Under the pieces are notes generated by a model. The model was not told the origin of the DNA, ran no database searches, and saw only the letters and a program-made list of their open reading frames with translations. A stretch of 9,443 bases of DNA from positions 1 through 9,443 of the forward strand of contig CAKPAV010000047.1 of assembly GCA_934133115.1 (NCBI GenBank), in the 5' to 3' direction. Below are positions 6,441 to 9,443 of this stretch, in pieces. The translations under genes were made by a program, and so were the position numbers. Each line of letters opens with the position of its first letter. Positions within the stretch are counted from its first letter, which is position 1. This stretch comes from an uncultured Bacilli bacterium. GTDB lineage: Bacteria; Bacillota_I; Bacilli_A; RFN20; CAG-826.

Positions 6441-7208
6441 TTATGATTTAGATAGCGTTTTAATGAATCTAGACATAAAATTCGGCTTAGAAATTACTTC
6501 TTCCTTACCTAGAATCTTATTTGATAAGTTTTTAAACGCTATATCAGCATCAGAATTTTTAGTAATTAATAATCCATAGTTTTGCTCTGACTTGATGTCT
6601 TTACTTTCTGGAATTTTAGCAATAATTTCAACATCCATTATTCGTTCAACTTCCGCTAAAGAAAGTTGGCTTTCATCGCGTTTGTTGTAGCGGTTTATAA
6701 CTAATTTTATATCATTAATTTGATTATTTTTTAATAAGCCAATTACTTTATCTCCATCACGCAAAGACGTCTTATCTAATGTTAATACCACTATTGCTTC
6801 TTTGGCATTTTTAATAGCGTTAAAAAAGCCTTTTTCAATGCCTGCAGGTGAATCAATAATAATATAATCAAAATCAGCATTTAATTGATTAACAATTGAT
6901 GTCATATAATTTTCATTAATATCAGTAACTTCAATGCGTAATGATGCTGGTAATAAATATAAAAGCGGTGAAACTTTATCTTGCACTAATGCTTGTTTAA
7001 TCGTTGCTCGCCCTTTTACAATATCTTCTAAGTCATAAATTACACGTGATTCAAGTCCTAAAACCACATCTAAATTTTTTAATCCTAAATCTGCATCAAT
7101 AAGCACAACTTTTTCTCCGCTTTTTGCTAAGTATCTCCCTAATAAACTAGAAATAGTTGTTTTTCCTACTCCGCCTTTACCACTAGTAACTACAATAACT
7201 CTTGCCAT
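6441..7208 (-). CDS. minD: Septum-site determining ATPase MinD
   Basis: MinD is a membrane-associated ParA/MinD ATPase that positions MinC to block polar division. The 255 residues show the deviant Walker A GKGGVGKTT (10-18) with the signature Lys11, the A' region IDADLGLKNLD (Asp38, Asp40), and Walker B FDYIIIDSPAG (about 114-124). The C-terminus NFMSRFIKTLSKS can form the short amphipathic membrane-targeting helix. The ATG shares one base with the minC stop (TAATG), and GGAGG stands 9 nt upstream within minC, so both genes are co-translated. No minE is seen in the window, as expected for Firmicutes that use DivIVA/MinJ. Confidence 0.96.
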   Translation of the reverse strand: MARVIVVTSGKGGVGKTTISSLLGRYLAKSGEKVVLIDADLGLKNLDVVLGLESRVIYDLEDIVKGRATIKQALVQDKVSPLLYLLPASLRIEVTDINENYMTSIVNQLNADFDYIIIDSPAGIEKGFFNAIKNAKEAIVVLTLDKTSLRDGDKVIGLLKNNQINDIKLVINRYNKRDESQLSLAEVERIMDVEIIAKIPESKDIKSEQNYGLLITKNSDADIAFKNLSNKILGKEEVISKPNFMSRFIKTLSKS

Positions 7209-7702
7209 TATAACGCCTCCATTTCATCGTGATTTATAATTCTTTTACTAGCCGTGAATACCTTTTTTCTTCCATAACTATCAATAAAAATTGCATTAGT
7301 AAACTTATCGGCATAAATTGATGAATTATCATCTAATAAATATATATTTCCTTTAACATCACCAATAAAAACGATGTTACTTTTAATATATAAATTGGCA
7401 TCTTTATTAACATTACCTATCACTATTAATGGTTCATTAAAATATACTTCTTCTCCAGCATGGATAATGGTTTTATGAGTATTAGTCTTTTTTTCTTTTT
7501 CATATTTAATCATTTTTAAATATGCACTCTTATAATCATAAAAAGATAATAATACTAGTTTAAAAAAAGATTTAGTTGGTTTTTTAGAAAACACCAAACA
7601 TATTTCTTTTTTCTTTTTGTCAAATATCCTTTCTTCTAAATATTTGTTAATTGACGCTAAAGCTAATTCTTCATCATTGTTATTAATAACAAGTGTCTCC
7701 AT
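7208..7702 (-). CDS. minC: Division inhibitor MinC, divergent N-terminal domain
   Basis: MinC inhibits FtsZ assembly when recruited by MinD. The ATG at 7702 (164 residues, METLVINNN) follows GAGGTG by 7 nt; a longer frame from a GTG at 7717 begins inside that Shine-Dalgarno and is rejected. The C-terminal half has the beta-helix signature of MinC: LIVIGNVNKDANLYIKSNIVFIGDVKGNIYL with regularly spaced Gly and hydrophobic positions. The N-terminal domain is short and lysine-rich and not recognisable by motif. The protein is well below the roughly 220 residues of Bacillus MinC. Identity is supported by minD immediately downstream with a one-base overlap. Confidence 0.88.
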   Translation of the reverse strand: METLVINNNDEELALASINKYLEERIFDKKKKEICLVFSKKPTKSFFKLVLLSFYDYKSAYLKMIKYEKEKKTNTHKTIIHAGEEVYFNEPLIVIGNVNKDANLYIKSNIVFIGDVKGNIYLLDDNSSIYADKFTNAIFIDSYGRKKVFTASKRIINHDEMEAL

Positions 7703-7719
7703 AATAATGCACCTCACTT

Positions 7720-7757
7720 ACTAGATTAAATCATAATCTAGTGTCGAAAAGTGTCAT
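7720..7757 (-). promoter_or_regulatory. Putative minCD promoter with inverted-repeat operator
   Basis: On the minus strand ATGACA (7752-7757, overlapping the radC stop) and TATGAT (7730-7735) are spaced 16 bp apart, each one mismatch from sigma-A consensus. A perfect 9-bp inverted repeat, ACTAGATTA / TAATCTAGT with a 5-bp centre (7720-7742), is centred on this -10. No T run follows, so it is not an intrinsic terminator. Transcription from this promoter would start inside the 3' arm, so the symmetry would act as DNA, for example as a repressor site, unless the mRNA comes from radC upstream. Confidence 0.5.
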
Positions 7758-8428
7758 ATAAGAGTTTGATCTTTAAAAGAAAAATATTCTTGTTTTGCAA
7801 AGATAATATGATCTAATAGGCAAATAGAAAATTCTTTAGTTTTCTTTTTAATCATGTTAGTCATTGCAATATCTTCTTTACTTGGTTTAGCATTACCAAA
7901 GGGATGATTATGTATCAAAATAAATTTAGTAGCATTTGCTTTTAAAAGTATCGATATTAAAACGCGTAAATCCAAATTAACGGAATCAAAGCTTCCCTTT
8001 GCTACTACAACTTCTTTAATAATAATATTGGAAGTTGAAAGTATAAGTATTATTACTTCTTCTTGTTCTAAGTTATTAAATTTAGACTTTAGCATCAAAT
8101 AAACATCTTCACTTGAAGAAATTCTTCTTTTTTTCTCAATTTTTAAATGCTCAATTCTTTTATTTAATTCAAAAACCGCTAATAAAGTAATAGCTTTTGC
8201 ACTACTTATCCCTTTAATATCAATTAACTCTTCATAACTTAATGATGATAAATTAATTAGTCCTCCCTTATCTAATAAGTTATTGGCTATTTCTAATGCG
8301 CTACTACCGACTGTACCGCACAAAATAAGTATGGCAAGTAACTCTGCATTAGATAATGTTGCAATGCCATACTTTTTTGCTTTTTCGCGCGGTCTTTCAT
8401 TAATAGGAATATTTTTAATTTTTCCCAT
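7754..8428 (-). CDS. radC: RadC family JAMM/MPN-domain protein
   Basis: The 224 residues (ATG at 8428) contain an N-terminal UPF0758 helix-hairpin-helix region (about 1-75, LSNAELLAILI then LIDIKGISSAKA) and a C-terminal MPN/JAB domain. The JAMM metal signature is intact: HNHPFGNAKPSKED with His173, His175, Ser183 and Asp186, and an upstream Glu near 123. The family is historically named for DNA repair, but the true role is unsettled. A TTG nine bases upstream of the chosen ATG lies inside the preceding small gene and is rejected. The ATG overlaps the TAA of the 58-residue peptide gene by one base (TAATG) and has only a weak GGGA in front, so its translation probably depends on that gene. Confidence 0.93.
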   Translation of the reverse strand: MGKIKNIPINERPREKAKKYGIATLSNAELLAILILCGTVGSSALEIANNLLDKGGLINLSSLSYEELIDIKGISSAKAITLLAVFELNKRIEHLKIEKKRRISSSEDVYLMLKSKFNNLEQEEVIILILSTSNIIIKEVVVAKGSFDSVNLDLRVLISILLKANATKFILIHNHPFGNAKPSKEDIAMTNMIKKKTKEFSICLLDHIIFAKQEYFSFKDQTLI

Positions 8429-8604
8429 TATTCCCAAGTGAATTTAAAGCCACCAGGGAAAGTAGCATTACCACCTTTAGAAACAAAGATACGATAAACA
8501 ACAACTGTTGCCAAAGCGATAGCTAATATGGCCATAACTGTAGCAATAGTTATGGCTTCGCCACCAGTGATAATAGATAATTCTTCATCATTTAATCGTT
8601 TCAT
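8428..8604 (-). CDS. 58-residue double-glycine-leader peptide (bacteriocin- or pheromone-like)
   Basis: A small gene in the valS-radC gap. AGGAGG lies 8 nt before the ATG at 8604. The first 15 residues, MKRLNDEELSIITGG, fit the double-glycine leader removed by C39 peptidase transporters: GG at -2/-1, Ile at -4, Leu at -7 and -12, with acidic residues between. The rest (43 residues) begins EAITIATVM, contains a hydrophobic alanine- and valine-rich helix at about 17-40, and ends in a Gly/aromatic tail (GGNATFPGGFKFTWE). This is the layout of a class II bacteriocin or secreted signalling peptide. No transporter or immunity gene is visible nearby. It overlaps radC by one base. The alternative is an ordinary one-helix membrane protein with a chance GG. 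Confidence 0.72.
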   Translation of the reverse strand: MKRLNDEELSIITGGEAITIATVMAILAIALATVVVYRIFVSKGGNATFPGGFKFTWE

Positions 8605-8634
8605 AAAAAAACCTCCTATTATCTTATAGGAGGT
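8604..8634 (-). terminator. valS terminator that also pairs the Shine-Dalgarno of the small peptide gene
   Basis: On the minus strand ACCTCCTAT (8626-8634) and ATAGGAGGT (8611-8619) form a perfect 9-bp stem with a 6-nt loop, followed by six further T. It begins 25 nt after the valS stop, a typical intrinsic terminator. The 3' arm holds the AGGAGG Shine-Dalgarno of the next gene and the 5' arm is the anti-Shine-Dalgarno CCTCCT, so any read-through RNA would have a masked ribosome binding site. Confidence 0.85.
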
Positions 8635-8659
8635 CGAAACGTAATTTTCGAATTAAATA

Positions 8660-9265
8660 TTATATTTTTTCAATCTTTTTTTGAATTGCTTCTAATTTAT
8701 CTTGATAATTAGCAAGCTTTTCTTTTTCTTCATTTACTTTCTTTTCTGGTGCTTTATTAACGAAGTTAGGATTATTAAGCATTTTCTCGCAGCGACTAAT
8801 CTCAGCCTTCACTTTCTCAAGTTCAGCATTAAGTTTATTAAGTAATGCTACTTTATCAATATTATCTTCAACACCAAATTGCACTAATGGATAAATGAAT
8901 AAATTGTAGTTTTGTAATGCTTCTTCTTTTTCTTCAAAAATAATGTTACTAGCAAAAGTAAATCTTGTTAAGTACGGAATATATTTTTTATAAAGTGCTT
9001 TTGGATCATAAATATGTAAAGTTATGGAAGCATTTGGAGCTAAATCGTTTTCAACTTTATAATTTCGAATATCTTTAATAAGATTAAATAAAGTTGTTAC
9101 CTCTTCAATTGCGGATTTATCAATAAATGAATTATCAACTTCTGGATAACTTGCTAACATAATTGAATCTAAATGTTCTGGTAAGTTTAAGTAAAGTTCT
9201 TCCGCTACAAATGGAGTATAAGGATAAATCATCATAATGATACCTTGTAATACTTTAAATAATAC
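8660..9265 (-). CDS. valS: Valyl-tRNA synthetase, C-terminal part only (5' truncated at a junction)
   Basis: ValS charges tRNA-Val. About 200 C-terminal residues are present of an expected 850-900. The frame shows the end of the anticodon-binding domain (VLFKVLQGII then IYPYTPFVAEELYLNLPEH, equivalent to the family's LHPFMPFxTEEIW) and the C-terminal coiled-coil tRNA arm (LLNKLNAELEKVKAEISRCEKML, then NFVNKAPEKKVNEEKEKL). The ATG at 9235 lies in the middle of a conserved helix and is not the true start. Homology stops around 9265, where the sequence passes directly into a VanW-like coding segment on the opposite strand. The catalytic and editing domains are therefore missing from this assembly. 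Confidence 0.92.
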   Translation of the reverse strand, partial: VLFKVLQGIIMMIYPYTPFVAEELYLNLPEHLDSIMLASYPEVDNSFIDKSAIEEVTTLFNLIKDIRNYKVENDLAPNASITLHIYDPKALYKKYIPYLTRFTFASNIIFEEKEEALQNYNLFIYPLVQFGVEDNIDKVALLNKLNAELEKVKAEISRCEKMLNNPNFVNKAPEKKVNEEKEKLANYQDKLEAIQKKIEKI

Positions 9266-9270
9266 AACTG
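9255..9270. other. Opposite-strand junction between valS and VanW segments
   Basis: Minus-strand ValS homology (VLFKVLQG) extends to about 9265, and plus-strand VanW homology (TVKNGETFSF) begins by about 9267. Both are good family matches up to the same few bases, so the switch is sharp and in inverted orientation. No insertion sequence ends, target duplication or integrase remnant are visible around it. Either a chimeric assembly or a real rearrangement would look like this; valS is essential, which favours the former. Confidence 0.7.
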
Positions 9271-9443
9271 TTAAAAATGGTGAAACATTCTCATTTTGTT
9301 CTACTGTAGGTATGGCTACAACTTCTAAAGGCTACCAAAAAGCTGACATATATGACAATAACGGTAACAAGAAAAAAGGTCTTGGTGGTGGTAATTGTCA
9401 GGTAAGTACTACATTGTATAATGCAGTTTTAAAAATTTCTAGT
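9258..9443 (+). CDS. VanW-domain protein fragment, truncated at both ends
   Basis: The plus strand reads an open frame of 62 residues to the window edge with the core of the VanW domain: VKNGETFSFCSTVGMATTSKGY, then GLGGGNCQVSTTLYNAVLKISS. In VanW families these are the conserved PGExFSF, GY and GGGxCQVSTTLYNA motifs. The VanW domain occurs in glycopeptide-resistance clusters and in many Firmicutes cell-wall-associated proteins; its activity is not established. There is no gene start here: the in-frame stop upstream is at 9225-9227 within valS, and the homology begins abruptly near 9260. This is a piece of a gene joined head-on to valS. Confidence 0.85.

Noticed and set aside
7720..7742. Hairpin upstream of minC as the radC terminator
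   Set aside because: No T run follows on either strand and the radC stop is close by; the operator or promoter reading fits better.
9237..9443. VanW frame beginning at ATG 9237 as a true gene antisense to valS
   Set aside because: AAGGA happens to stand upstream of this ATG, but the first residues up to about 9257 do not resemble a VanW N-terminus and the same bases encode conserved ValS. A junction explains both.
1..9443. CRISPR arrays, tRNA or rRNA genes, insertion-sequence ends, prophage genes
   Set aside because: None seen on either strand; no regularly spaced repeats, cloverleaf sequences or transposase motifs.

Overview
The window comes from an AT-rich low-GC Gram-positive genome. The gene order (valS, radC, minC, minD, spoIVFA, spoIVFB, rplU, prp, rpmA, obgE, then ruvA, ruvB) is a compacted form of the valS-to-ruvB neighbourhood known from Bacillus and relatives, without folC, comC, maf, mreBCD and spo0B. 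TGA ends radC and ruvA and TGG encodes Trp, so the standard code applies, which argues against Mycoplasmatales. A small-genome member of the Bacilli (RF39, Acholeplasma or Erysipelotrichia-like, perhaps from a metagenome) fits best; this placement is inference.

Layout from left to right. Positions 1-522 (minus) hold a YetF/DUF421 membrane protein whose C-terminus lies outside the window. Diverging from it is a TIGR04086-family four-helix membrane protein (571-942, plus), whose terminator lies inside the convergent 3' end of ruvB. Everything from 934 to about 9265 is on the minus strand, so transcription there runs right to left: valS 3' part; a previously hidden 58-residue double-glycine-leader peptide; radC; minC-minD; spoIVFA-spoIVFB; the rplU promoter and leader; rplU-prp-rpmA; terminator; obgE; terminator; a 32-residue membrane peptide; ruvA-ruvB. 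Five annotated starts were moved to internal ATG codons (obgE, rplU, minC, radC) or left open (valS) on ribosome-binding-site and family grounds.

Functionally, rplU, rpmA and obgE serve the 50S subunit, and Prp is the protease that trims the N-terminus of L27; the L27 here carries the matching cleavable extension. MinC and MinD place the division septum. SpoIVFA and SpoIVFB form an intramembrane protease with its partner. RuvAB is the Holliday-junction branch-migration motor. Several gene pairs are translationally coupled by overlap (peptide-radC, minC-minD, spoIVFA-spoIVFB) or by a 2-nt gap without a clear Shine-Dalgarno (rplU-prp).

The most unusual items are: (1) the 58-residue bacteriocin- or pheromone-like peptide directly coupled to radC; (2) a hairpin in front of it that looks like the valS terminator and also buries the peptide's Shine-Dalgarno in its 3' arm; (3) a perfect inverted repeat centred on the -10 of a putative minCD promoter; (4) a duplicated 25-bp promoter-proximal segment 72 bp apart before rplU; (5) an abrupt opposite-strand join near 9260 between valS and a VanW-domain fragment, most simply an assembly chimera at a contig end.
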